From a virus: 47,472 nucleotides of DNA. The stretch lies in the IMG/VR virus record IMGVR_UViG_3300036900_000066, positions 1 through 47,472 of that record; one strand, given 5' to 3'. The notes beneath the pieces were generated by a model, which made no database searches, was not told where the DNA came from, and saw only the letters and a list, made by a program, of their open reading frames with translations. Position numbers and translations under genes: made by a program. Position 1 is the first letter of the stretch, and the number at the start of each line of letters is the position of its first letter. Positions 1-6,663 of the stretch are shown piece by piece.

Positions 1-247
1 TAGAGCATCAGGGCTACCCGGCTTGTTCCCATTTAAGAATGATACCTGTTTTGTACCGATATCTGTACATCAAATCCAAAACGTTAGCGCCATCAATGAT
101 TTACGGGACTTCTGAAAGTTCTTGCATGATTACAGACAGAGTAGCACCGTCCGTAACATACAGAAATTGCAATGCACGGAATGTGCTCGCAGTGCCCCAA
201 AACGGCCTATCTGTACAAACTCTGTACACGGAATCGGAGGCCGCGTG
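1..247 (+). promoter_or_regulatory. Leader with repeated TGTACA boxes
   Basis: No convincing gene lies here. CTGTACA occurs at 63-69, 211-217 and 222-228, and a related TTGTAC lies at 51-56. The last two copies are spaced 11 bp apart, one helical turn, directly upstream of the first gene. TGTACA is itself palindromic, as expected for a dimeric regulator's half-site. A Shine-Dalgarno CGGAGG (235-240) serves the ATG at 248. I infer a regulated promoter region, but no clear -35/-10 pair could be fixed. Confidence 0.45.
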
Positions 248-670
248 ATGCGCCTCCACGCGGCGGTACTTTTCCTCCTTTCAGCCGCCGTGCCCCTTTC
301 TCCGCGCGCCGTCGCGCTGATCGACGCACGCCCCGACCACGTCGCGCGGTTTGCAGCGACACATCCCCTGGTCGAGCCGATCCAGTGGACCGTGGCGCGT
401 GAGATCGTCGCGGCCAGCTACCGAGCGGGCATACCTCCCGCCATGGGCCTGCACGTTGGATGGCGGGAGTCGAGATTCTTGCCGGATTTCGTCAGCACCA
501 CAGACGACTGGGGGCCGCTTCAAGTGAATGCGCACTGGACGCCGGAGATCGTCAGGCAGACGACGGCGGAACGCATCGCAACTGGCGTGCGGATTCTCGC
601 CGAGGATTACCGCGCATGCGGAAGCTGGGCGGGTGCGGATCGCAGGTATAGGACGGGACATTGCCAATGA
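248..670 (+). CDS. Exported lytic transglycosylase (SLT-like)
   Basis: A 140-residue protein that probably cleaves peptidoglycan. Residues 1-23 form a signal peptide: a basic start, the hydrophobic AAVLFLLSAAVPL, then an Ala-rich end. The core has the lytic transglycosylase pattern: WRESR with the likely catalytic Glu74, the GPLQV loop (89-93) and a C-terminal RYRTG (133-137), matching the family's E-S, G-x-x-Q and Y-N-x-G motifs. The ATG at 248 is chosen because CGGAGG lies 7 nt upstream and the signal peptide begins there; an in-frame extension to 122 would bury it. It overlaps the next gene by ATGA. It is far from the tail genes, so it may be a virion entry enzyme or a second lysis enzyme. 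Confidence 0.75.
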   Translation: MRLHAAVLFLLSAAVPLSPRAVALIDARPDHVARFAATHPLVEPIQWTVAREIVAASYRAGIPPAMGLHVGWRESRFLPDFVSTTDDWGPLQVNAHWTPEIVRQTTAERIATGVRILAEDYRACGSWAGADRRYRTGHCQ

Positions 671-1029
671 TGAATAAAAAGGAACAAGCCGAAGTAGCGG
701 AGTTACGTCGCCAACTGGCAATTGCCAGAGCGTTACGATTTACCGATCCGATAGAGCCCGACCTGGGTATACCGGATTCCTTCCAGCGGGTCGTGAACGG
801 ATGGGACTTTCATATTCCCGCAGTGGACGGATTGCGCGTTGAAAAGGCTTGCGCTTCAAGTATCAGCCATTCCTGGGGTAACTGGGACAAAACCACCACG
901 CAGGGACCGTGCCGTCTTTACTCAACCGAGCTACTTGCTGCGATGGCGGCGCGTTCGGTGCTGGCCATGAATTGCGCTGAAGCCTTAGCAAAAGCCGACG
1001 CAAAGATCGAGGCGTTAAGGGCGGCATGA
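667..1029 (+). CDS. Hypothetical protein, charged N-terminal helix
   Basis: A 120-residue protein that I do not recognise. The N-terminus (KKEQAEVAELRRQL) looks like an amphipathic helix and the C-terminus (SVLAMNCAEALAKADAKIEAL) is also helical, with a Trp-containing middle (GWDF, SWGNWDK). The start at 667 makes an ATGA overlap with the preceding stop, and a second ATG follows directly at 670. No signal peptide or membrane segment is seen. It probably sits in one transcript with its neighbours. Confidence 0.6.
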   Translation: MMNKKEQAEVAELRRQLAIARALRFTDPIEPDLGIPDSFQRVVNGWDFHIPAVDGLRVEKACASSISHSWGNWDKTTTQGPCRLYSTELLAAMAARSVLAMNCAEALAKADAKIEALRAA

Positions 1030-1364
1030 TCGGCAAGCCATACCTTGGCCTGCGTCGCTGCGAGGCAACCGTTCGCGTGCTTTTCGGAACGGGGTATCGC
1101 CGCTGCTCGAATCCGGCCAGAAGTCGCATTGGTGACGTTTTATTGTGCGTGAATCATTCCAAAGGAGAGGCAGTGAAAGTAACGATTGAGTTTGAACAGA
1201 GCGTATTAGACGGCATCGAAGCCGCAAAGCTGGTGTTGGCAGTGAGGCGGGCTATCGACACGAAGGCTGGCGGTTTCGGTGCCAGCGGTCCAATTGTGGA
1301 CGACGACGGAACCGTAGTAGGCAGATGGAAGGCAGAACACACGAAGAAAAGGAAGGCAGCGTAA
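1026..1364 (+). CDS. Hypothetical protein with Cys/His motif
   Basis: A 112-residue unknown joined to the previous gene by ATGA and to the next by TAATG. The N-terminal half has spaced cysteines and a histidine (RRCE, YRRCSNPA, LLCVNH), which could form a small zinc site. This resembles short 'C-x-N-x-A ... C-x-x-H' modules seen in phage and plasmid proteins. The C-terminal half is predicted helical (VLDGIEAAKLVLAVRRAI) and ends in a basic tail. The function is unknown; nucleic-acid binding is only a guess from the zinc-like motif. Confidence 0.55.
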   Translation: MIGKPYLGLRRCEATVRVLFGTGYRRCSNPARSRIGDVLLCVNHSKGEAVKVTIEFEQSVLDGIEAAKLVLAVRRAIDTKAGGFGASGPIVDDDGTVVGRWKAEHTKKRKAA

Positions 1365-1594
1365 TGGAACAAAGAACATTTGAAGAAGTTGACACCGTTG
1401 GGGCGTTGCAGAAGTTCGGCCCCATAGACGCGGCAATCGAAAACGAAATCGCCACGGAGATCGCAGCCGAAAAGCTGGCAGCCGGTGAAGTGGTCGAGGA
1501 AACCAAACTGGATGCCGTCGACGACGAAATGAAGAAGTTGTTCGACGCCGGAATGCCCAAAGCCGATAAGGACGAGGACCCGGAGGCGGTATGA
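1364..1594 (+). CDS. Hypothetical acidic protein
   Basis: A 76-residue, very acidic protein rich in Glu, Asp, Ala and Lys, probably helical. The ATG at 1364 is preferred over an in-frame ATG at 1325 because it makes a TAATG junction with the upstream stop and follows AAGGAAGG. Its stop overlaps the dnaN start by ATGA. Its position directly before the clamp gene suggests co-translation with DnaN, but there is no recognisable domain. An acidic DNA mimic or clamp partner is possible but unsupported. Confidence 0.55.
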   Translation: MEQRTFEEVDTVGALQKFGPIDAAIENEIATEIAAEKLAAGEVVEETKLDAVDDEMKKLFDAGMPKADKDEDPEAV

Positions 1595-2712
1595 CCACCC
1601 CGCACTTCACTGTAGACCGCACAGCACTTGCCCGCGAGCTCAGCCTTGCTATTGGCGCGGTCGAACGCAAGACCACCATCCCGATCCTGGGCAACGTGAA
1701 ACTGGAGGCGGTCAACGGCGACCGCCCTCCGCAACTGCGAATCCACACGACCGACCTGGAGCTCGCATTCGAGTCGATGTGCTTGGCTGAAGTGCGCGGT
1801 TCAGGCTCGATCACACTACCAGCGAAACGGCTCCTCGAATACATCGCGGCACTACCGGATGGCCCCGTTGAAATGAAGATTGGCGCGAATCAGTGGGCGT
1901 CGATCACGTCAGGCCGCGCCAAATCGCGCATTGCCGGGATGTCGTCTGAATCCTTCCCTGTTCATACCGAGGCACCACCCGCAACGCTCACGATTCCAGC
2001 GGCGGCGTTCGCTCGCCTAGTCAAGCAAACCGCTTACGCCGTATCGCAAGAGGAATCGCGGTTCACTCTGAACGGCGCACTGCTCGAAGCGACCGGAAGC
2101 GAGCTACGCATGGTCGCAACAGACGGGCATCGCCTCGCAATGGCGGAAATCCCATCGAACGCGGCCAAGTCGCGGCTGCTGGTTTCGCGAAAGGCGCTTG
2201 TCGAAGTAACGCGGCTGGCCGGCAACGCACAGGGTGGCGCGGAGGTGCAAATATCATCCGACGGCAACAACGTGTTCTTTCGCATTGACGAGCGGTCACT
2301 GACGGCGCGACACTTAACGGGCAATTTTCCCGACTACCAGCGCGTCGTCCCCAAGACGCTCACTGGTTCTGCGGTCGTCGAACGCGCGGCGCTGATCGGG
2401 ACGATTAACCGCGTCTCCGGTTTCGCTGACGAACGCTCTCGGGCTATCAAAGTCGGGTTCAAGAATGGCGAAATCTCGCTGGCTGCAAGTTCTAGTGAGA
2501 TCGGCGACAGCGAAGAATCCGTACCGGCGGAAGTGACCGGCCCCGACGTGGTCGCCGGATTCAATGCTGGGTATATTCTCGATTTCCTCAAGAGCGTTGG
2601 CGCGGATAAGGTAACGCTGCGGTTTGAAAATGCTACCACGGCGATCACACTGGAACCAAATACGGAAGGCGGCGGGACGTGCCGATGCGTCATCATGCCG
2701 ATGCGGATATGA
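1591..2712 (+). CDS. dnaN: DNA polymerase III beta subunit (sliding clamp)
   Basis: A 373-residue protein, the same size as bacterial DnaN (about 366-375), so all three clamp domains are present. Visible family signatures are IPILGNVKL (30-38), HTTDLELAF (52-60), VATDGHRLA (175-183), GNFPDYQRVVP (244-254) and the C-terminal VIMPMRI (367-373), which helps form the partner-binding cleft. The ring clamp tethers DNA polymerase to DNA. GGAGG at 1582-1586 serves the ATG at 1591. It is a host-type gene in a phage early operon, with no polymerase, loader, helicase or primase nearby. It may be an added clamp that recruits the host replisome to phage DNA. Confidence 0.95.
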   Translation: MTTPHFTVDRTALARELSLAIGAVERKTTIPILGNVKLEAVNGDRPPQLRIHTTDLELAFESMCLAEVRGSGSITLPAKRLLEYIAALPDGPVEMKIGANQWASITSGRAKSRIAGMSSESFPVHTEAPPATLTIPAAAFARLVKQTAYAVSQEESRFTLNGALLEATGSELRMVATDGHRLAMAEIPSNAAKSRLLVSRKALVEVTRLAGNAQGGAEVQISSDGNNVFFRIDERSLTARHLTGNFPDYQRVVPKTLTGSAVVERAALIGTINRVSGFADERSRAIKVGFKNGEISLAASSSEIGDSEESVPAEVTGPDVVAGFNAGYILDFLKSVGADKVTLRFENATTAITLEPNTEGGGTCRCVIMPMRI

Positions 2713-2753
2713 GATCCCCCGACGTGCGCGCTATTGCGGGAGGGTGCGCGTGA
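2709..2753 (+). CDS. Possible 14-codon coupling peptide
   Basis: A tiny frame starting in the ATGA of the dnaN stop and ending in a GTGA that holds the next gene's GTG start (2750). It encodes MRSPDVRAIAGGCA. The perfect overlap at both ends suggests it carries ribosomes from dnaN to the next gene rather than making a functional peptide. The downstream gene also has its own GGAGGG site inside this frame. It could be chance. Confidence 0.3.
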   Translation: MRSPDVRAIAGGCA

Positions 2754-3043
2754 AACACGTCTGGTTATTTTGGAGCACCGATCCGCCAAATCGGGGATAC
2801 GCTCGCGAAGGTGCAAGCTATCACACCGAATCTGGCCACTCCATCTCGGTCGTCGGTCCGTGCGATGCCGAACCTACGGGATGGAAGGTCGGTCGCTCGG
2901 GACGCCGCTATTATCCAGATTGCAAATCAGCGCAAGCTGCGGCGATCCGCAAACTCAACTCCAATCTAAAACTGACCGCGAAAGCGATCGGACGTGATCT
3001 GGAGAAACTGTTGCAGCCAGACCCAGCGGAGCAAACCAAATGA
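2750..3043 (+). CDS. Hypothetical protein
   Basis: A 97-residue unknown starting at a GTG preceded by GGAGGG. The N-terminus (KHVWLFWSTDPPNRGY) is aromatic, the centre has GWKVGRSGRRYYPDC, and the C-terminus is a long basic helix with many Lys, Asn and Leu residues. There are two cysteines only. An in-frame extension upstream to 2624 would overlap dnaN heavily and is not used. The neighbours on both sides are joined through tiny overlapping reading frames. Confidence 0.55.
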   Translation: MKHVWLFWSTDPPNRGYAREGASYHTESGHSISVVGPCDAEPTGWKVGRSGRRYYPDCKSAQAAAIRKLNSNLKLTAKAIGRDLEKLLQPDPAEQTK

Positions 3044-3075
3044 CCACTTCAACGCGGGAGGAGTTTTGTAAATGA
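3040..3075 (+). CDS. Possible 11-codon coupling peptide
   Basis: The frame ATG(3040)...TGA(3075) encodes MTTSTREEFCK. It begins in the ATGA of the upstream stop and ends in the ATGA that contains the next start (3072). The GGGAGGAG ribosome site of the next gene lies inside it. This is the second such junction in 350 bp, which argues for a translational-coupling role over chance. Confidence 0.3.
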   Translation: MTTSTREEFCK

Positions 3076-3332
3076 GCACGCGAACCACGCTTTACAACGA
3101 GCCAGATGGTGTTCACATTTACGTCTATCTTTTCGATGAGGAAGAAGCCGATTTATTCCTTGAGTATCGGTGCGGCGGGTTTCTTCTGGATCTGCCTCTA
3201 TCGAAGGCATTCAGTGGAATCATCAAAGCCGGACTGCGCGACTTAGCGACAAAAATGAACGCCTACACCCCGCAGACGGCGCAGACCGTTCCCGCCCCTG
3301 CCACGCCGGAGGCAACTAAGGAGCGCGCATGA
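3072..3332 (+). CDS. Hypothetical protein
   Basis: An 86-residue unknown. The first half is an alternating pattern (GVHIYVYLFDEEEADLFLEY) suggesting beta strands around an acidic helix, followed by a helix SKAFSGIIKAGLRDLATKM and a Pro/Thr/Ala-rich tail. The strong ribosome site GGGAGGAG (3057-3064) fixes the ATG at 3072. ATGA links it to the next gene. No function can be assigned. Confidence 0.6.
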   Translation: MSTRTTLYNEPDGVHIYVYLFDEEEADLFLEYRCGGFLLDLPLSKAFSGIIKAGLRDLATKMNAYTPQTAQTVPAPATPEATKERA

Positions 3333-3577
3333 GCAACGGAGCCACGCGCAAGTATTACATCCAGAGACGGCAGCAGCATTTCAGTGATCGCCCGTCGCGC
3401 TGGCACATCACGAATGGGTACGTCGTGACCGCTGGGGTGAGGAGAGCGTATTGCGGCTTCGACATAGCGGATTCAGAGGCCAGAGCGCAGGAGTCCAGAC
3501 CAGGCATGATTTGCAAGCGCTGCGAATTGGCGGAGCGGTCGGCAGTAGGAGCCACGGGAGGCCACGATGAAAGTTAA
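3329..3577 (+). CDS. Hypothetical protein with C-terminal zinc-like motif
   Basis: An 82-residue basic protein. YCGFD is followed by MICKRCE; the CxxC pair with the upstream Cys could form a small metal site. The N-terminus KYYIQRRQQHF and WHITNG are reminiscent of short phage proteins of unknown role. It ends in GGHDES, and the next gene ends in GGHDER, because both 3' ends contain the same ribosome-site block GGAGGCCACGATGA. Confidence 0.55.
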   Translation: MSNGATRKYYIQRRQQHFSDRPSRWHITNGYVVTAGVRRAYCGFDIADSEARAQESRPGMICKRCELAERSAVGATGGHDES

Positions 3578-3809
3578 GAGTCTGAGAAACGCACGATCCA
3601 TTGACGAACTGTGCGCCTTAAAACGCGACAACTTCGAGCTGGGCGATTACTGGATCATGTCTGATGGAGAAACAGTTAGCATCGCGCACCAGGCAAGAGG
3701 GGAAATGGCGAAGGCTATGGTTTCCGTTCCGATCCGCACGTTCAACGGACTGATCGGCTGCTACCAGAAGGACCAAAGCTCCAAGCGAGGAGGCCACGAT
3801 GAGCGATAA
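3567..3809 (+). CDS. Hypothetical protein
   Basis: An 80-residue unknown overlapping its upstream neighbour by 11 bp. Its ribosome site GGAGG lies within that neighbour's last codons. The sequence has a short N-terminal helix (RSIDELCALKRDNF), GDYWIMSDGETVSIA, and a helix GEMAKAMVSVPIRTFNGLIGCY. There are no metal-binding clusters or export signals. Function is unknown. Confidence 0.55.
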   Translation: MKVKSLRNARSIDELCALKRDNFELGDYWIMSDGETVSIAHQARGEMAKAMVSVPIRTFNGLIGCYQKDQSSKRGGHDER

Positions 3810-4329
3810 ACCCAAAGCCGACGAGCGCGCCCTGCGAGCCGATCCAGCGCGCGCATCCGAGCCTGAAATTGTGCCCCGCCCCAATCCTCACCCGCTAGAC
3901 ACACTCTACGCTGATCCGCAGTTTCAGCGCGAGTACCGCGAGGAATTGGCACGCGAACGGGCGGCGGTGATTCCAGCGCCCGCAGAATCATGCCCTCGGT
4001 GTGGTGCACTGAATAAGCAGTACGGTAAGTGTTCAGATCCGTGGCATCATCCTTGGAACTATCCAGCGCCCGCAGAGGGAGCGCCGCATCCGGCTAAGGA
4101 TGGTTGGATTGCAAAGTTGGCGAATGGACCCCAGGACTTTTACAATGCCGAGGTTCATTGGAGCACCGGCGATGTAGATCGCATGATGCTATCGAAACCG
4201 CCTGGGGCAGCGCCCGCGCCGGTACCGGTTACGCCGCTGTGTTGCACAAGGGACGCGGGCCATGATGGGCCATGCAATGGGTGGCAACGCCCAGATTGCT
4301 CTCAGCCTAGTGGATTGGAGAAGCGATGA
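3799..4329 (+). CDS. Hypothetical Pro/Ala-rich protein with Cys/His motifs
   Basis: A 176-residue protein with two Cys-containing blocks: CPRCGALNKQYGKCSDPWHH near residues 62-81 and CCTRDAGHDGPCNGW near the C-terminus. Each could bind zinc. Linkers are rich in Pro and Ala (PAPAE, PGAAPAPVPV). The second block is like a short repeat found in many phage and actinobacterial proteins (C-x-x-x-x-G-H-x-G-P-C). It starts within the duplicated GGAGGCCACGATGA block. Function is unknown. Confidence 0.6.
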   Translation: MSDKPKADERALRADPARASEPEIVPRPNPHPLDTLYADPQFQREYREELARERAAVIPAPAESCPRCGALNKQYGKCSDPWHHPWNYPAPAEGAPHPAKDGWIAKLANGPQDFYNAEVHWSTGDVDRMMLSKPPGAAPAPVPVTPLCCTRDAGHDGPCNGWQRPDCSQPSGLEKR

Positions 4330-4847
4330 GCGACACCACACGTAAGCAGAGTCTCCAAGATGGGTTAGACAGGCTGAGAACGAAGTGGCCGCAATCGCAT
4401 CTCGTAGATCACGGGAGTGGCTATACCTTGGTTACGGTCCCTTCTGTTGTGCTGCCTTCCGGCTACGATCAGACCATCTGCACTGTTCTGTTTGTTGCTA
4501 CGCCTGGATTTCCAGCCAACGTCCCGGAGAACTTCTGGACCGATATTGACATCGATCTTGCGAAACCGAGGACCACGGATGGATTGGGGCGCGAGGAACT
4601 CTGGCCGACCAAAGAGCCTCAAAAGACAAGTAGATTTTCTCCAGGGACTGGTTATTTCCACTCAGTTGACGGGAAATGGCGTTCTACCGAAAGCCGATTT
4701 ACCTTCGAGCGGCTCTGGCCGCAATGGAGAACCGCAATGATATGGGGATTGCATTTGCAGGAGTGGAATCCAAATCAATCCAGTCTATTCACTTATATGA
4801 TGTGCATAAAACAGCGTATTTACTGGACGCCGAGGTATGTGCAATGA
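4326..4847 (+). CDS. Prokaryotic E2-like protein (Prok-E2_E family)
   Basis: A 173-residue protein whose layout matches prokaryotic ubiquitin-conjugating E2-like 'family E'. It has VVLPSGYDQ (41-49), hydrophobic strands TVLFVATP, the PGFPANVPENFW stretch (60-71) typical of the E2 fold, and a C-terminal LHLQEWNPN...LFTYMMCIKQR (142-164), which corresponds to the family's His-x-x-x-Trp and 'L-x-x-Y' helix. Only Cys52 and Cys160 are present and neither sits at an obvious E2 active site. A longer insert (about 90-130) separates the halves. In other bacteria such proteins sit beside E1-like and JAB genes; none is visible here, so a stand-alone role is inferred. Confidence 0.68.
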   Translation: MSDTTRKQSLQDGLDRLRTKWPQSHLVDHGSGYTLVTVPSVVLPSGYDQTICTVLFVATPGFPANVPENFWTDIDIDLAKPRTTDGLGREELWPTKEPQKTSRFSPGTGYFHSVDGKWRSTESRFTFERLWPQWRTAMIWGLHLQEWNPNQSSLFTYMMCIKQRIYWTPRYVQ

Positions 4848-5188
4848 GCGACACCACACGCGACCCACGAGTTGATCCGAGGCCGGGTGATGTGCTGCTG
4901 CTTGGGGCCGAAACACGAACCGTAGTCAGCGTGGGTCCTCCAGGAGCCTGGATTGACTTCCAGATTACGGTTGGCGGGAATCCTAATAGCGTCGGGTCAT
5001 GCGGCGTGGTCTATGACAGGTGGCTCTCATGGGCCAAGAAAGCCGAGGTGACCCGCGATGCTGTTGACGTTTGCGACGGCGCTGGAATCGCAGGGGGATC
5101 ACGCAGGGCGATGCAAGAAGTCGAGCGAACAGAACGGGCGCTCCGCTCAGCGCTGGCGGCACTGGAGGTTAACCAACGTGGAGAATAA
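4844..5188 (+). CDS. Hypothetical protein
   Basis: A 114-residue unknown. The first 17 nt (from the ATG) are identical to those of the E2-like gene upstream, so both proteins begin MSDTTR. The N-terminal half, DPRPGDVLLLGAETRTVVSVG followed by WIDFQITVG, looks like a small beta barrel. The C-terminal half is a helix rich in Glu, Arg and Ala. The start at 4844 makes an ATGA overlap; longer in-frame starts overlap the E2-like gene. Function is unknown. Confidence 0.6.
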   Translation: MSDTTRDPRVDPRPGDVLLLGAETRTVVSVGPPGAWIDFQITVGGNPNSVGSCGVVYDRWLSWAKKAEVTRDAVDVCDGAGIAGGSRRAMQEVERTERALRSALAALEVNQRGE

Positions 5189-5510
5189 CACACCCTCGCG
5201 GCCCGAGTTGCCGACGCACGAGTTTGATCTTCAGGACTATCGGGAGATGGCAGCGGCATTCCAATCCGAACTGCAAGAAGCATGCGAGCGCATCCGCACC
5301 TTGGAGGCAGAGCGCCGGTGGCGTCCGATTGAAACAGCGCCCAAGGTGGGATATTTTCTTGTGGCTAACGCAATAGGCGAGGTGGCATCGTGCGAAGCAT
5401 CGCGTTTAGGCCGACTCGTTAGCGGCAAGTGGACCTTTGGGCAGAACGCTACTTGCTGGATGCCGCTTCCGCCACCGGACGCAGCGCGCAAAGGAGCAAC
5501 GGAAGAATGA
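5178..5510 (+). CDS. DUF551-like protein
   Basis: A 110-residue protein starting at GTG with GGAGG 8 nt upstream. After a helical N-terminus (MAAAFQSELQEACERIRTLEAE) comes a DUF551-like module: RWRPIETAPK, a short beta segment, then KWTFGQNATCWMPLPPPDA. The family is common in phage and prophage early operons and has no established function. It overlaps its upstream neighbour by 11 bp and the next gene by ATGA. Confidence 0.7.
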   Translation: MENNTPSRPELPTHEFDLQDYREMAAAFQSELQEACERIRTLEAERRWRPIETAPKVGYFLVANAIGEVASCEASRLGRLVSGKWTFGQNATCWMPLPPPDAARKGATEE

Positions 5511-5668
5511 ACGAACGATTATGTAGTGCATGCGGAGAAAGGCTATCCGACAGACCCGCCGCCAATAGTGGCGATGAACACCACTGCGGTGCTAAACAGT
5601 GGGCCGCAGAGACTAACCGCCTCCTGCGGAAAATACTGGAGTTGGCAGAACACGCCACGATCCAATGA
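5507..5668 (+). CDS. Small zinc-ribbon-like protein
   Basis: A 53-residue protein beginning MNERLCSACGERLSD. CSACG and a later HHCGAKQ give a CxxC...HxC arrangement that could bind one zinc, followed by a short helix (ETNRLLRKILELAEHA). It is joined by ATGA to both neighbours, which supports its reality despite its size. The role is unknown. Confidence 0.55.
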   Translation: MNERLCSACGERLSDRPAANSGDEHHCGAKQWAAETNRLLRKILELAEHATIQ

Positions 5669-5901
5669 GCGAAAACTGCAAAGCGTGCCCATTGCTGCAA
5701 GCCAACGCGACGGAGCGCGATCGCCTGCGGAAGTTGCTGCGGGACCTCTACGCGTGCTACGAGTCGCAAATCGAGCAGCGATATTGCATCTGTGGGAGCA
5801 ATGACGAAGGCTCGCATTCCTACGCCTGTGTAACCCAAATGCGCGTACAAGACTCAGTGCAAGCCGCCCTCGCTAGCGAGACAGGGGAGCCGAAGCCGTG
5901 A
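5665..5901 (+). CDS. Hypothetical Cys-rich small protein
   Basis: A 78-residue unknown with CKACPLL at the N-terminus, then a helix (ATERDRLRKLLRDLYACYESQI) and a second Cys group (YCICGSNDEGSHSYAC). Such paired Cys groups around a helix suggest a metal-binding fold. ATGA and GTGA overlaps link it to its neighbours. Confidence 0.55.
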   Translation: MSENCKACPLLQANATERDRLRKLLRDLYACYESQIEQRYCICGSNDEGSHSYACVTQMRVQDSVQAALASETGEPKP

Positions 5902-6383
5902 GCATTGACACCGAAATGAACCCAGCAATGGACGGATGGATACAGACGGCGTCGGGCCGTGCCATGTACCCGCTTAACCCGCGCGTCGACGACGTGTGTG
6001 TGGACGACATCGCGCACGCCTTGGCGATGCAGACGCGGTTCACCGGGCACTGTCGGCGCTTCTATTCGGTTGCCCAACATTCTGTCCACGTAAGCCATGT
6101 CTGCGACCGTCGTGATGCCCTTTGGGGATTGCTACACGATGCGAGCGAGGCATATCTGTCGGATGTTTCCCGGCCAGTGAAGCGACTGCCGGAGATGTCT
6201 GAGTATCGTTCCGCTGAGCAACGGTTACTGGCCGTGATCTGCGAGCGGTTCGGCCTGCCGGAAGCCGAGCCTCCATCGGTGAAGCGTGCCGATACCAGCG
6301 CTGCGGCACGGATTCTGGTATCGGCGCGGCGCAAGGGGCGCACGTTAATCGAGAGAGCGCGCGGGTTGTTCGATGCTGCATAG
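5898..6383 (+). CDS. HD-domain phosphohydrolase (YfbR-like)
   Basis: A 161-residue metal-dependent phosphohydrolase of the HD superfamily. The motif set is visible: FTGHCRRFYSVAQHS with His61, LLHDASEAYLSD with His80, Asp81, Glu84 and Asp89, SRPVKRLP, and RADTSAAARIL with Asp132. This is the pattern of phage and bacterial enzymes related to YfbR 5'-nucleotidases, which act on deoxynucleotides. The GTG start at 5898 overlaps the upstream stop by GTGA. The enzyme may adjust the nucleotide pool during infection; the exact substrate cannot be read from the sequence. Confidence 0.82.
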   Translation: MSIDTEMNPAMDGWIQTASGRAMYPLNPRVDDVCVDDIAHALAMQTRFTGHCRRFYSVAQHSVHVSHVCDRRDALWGLLHDASEAYLSDVSRPVKRLPEMSEYRSAEQRLLAVICERFGLPEAEPPSVKRADTSAAARILVSARRKGRTLIERARGLFDAA

Positions 6384-6615
6384 TTATGGCAAACTCACCC
6401 CATCCGAACTTGAGCGATTACTCGGCTGGTTGCCGGAAAACATTTGCGAGGCGGTGGCGTCCCTCACCGTGCGACAGCGCGAATGTATTGTTCTGATATT
6501 CGTCGATGGTCACACCGAGGAAGAAGCGGCGGCGAAGATGGGCATATCGCAGTCGCACGTCAATCGGCACAAATCTATGGCGATACAAAAACTGAAGGAA
6601 ATGTTTCACAAGTAG
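6373..6615 (+). CDS. Sigma-70 region-4-like transcription regulator
   Basis: An 80-residue protein with a helix-turn-helix of the sigma region 4 type: LTVRQRECIVLIFVDGHTEEEAAAKMGISQSHVNRHKSMAIQKLKEMF in the C-terminal half, with the usual '...RQRE...E.A..MGIS...V......A...L' spacing. It lacks sigma regions 2 and 3, so it is more likely a phage late-gene activator of the RinA/ArpU type than a full sigma factor. It overlaps the HD gene by 11 bp and sits just before the packaging genes, the usual place for such regulators. Confidence 0.72.
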   Translation: MLHSYGKLTPSELERLLGWLPENICEAVASLTVRQRECIVLIFVDGHTEEEAAAKMGISQSHVNRHKSMAIQKLKEMFHK

Positions 6616-6663
6616 GGTATAAAAAACGCCTCATCCTATCCGTACATATACAGAGGGTAATGG
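6616..6663 (+). promoter_or_regulatory. Possible promoter / intergenic gap
   Basis: A 48 bp gap in an otherwise overlapping operon. It has TATAAA at 6619-6624, and GTACAT followed by a GAGGG ribosome site before the ATG at 6664. A good -35 is not evident. GTACAT partly resembles the TGTACA boxes at the window start. Confidence 0.3.

Noticed and set aside
39-248. Possible small gene before the transglycosylase
   Set aside because: No ribosome site, odd composition, and the stretch carries repeated TGTACA boxes, so it is better read as a regulatory leader.
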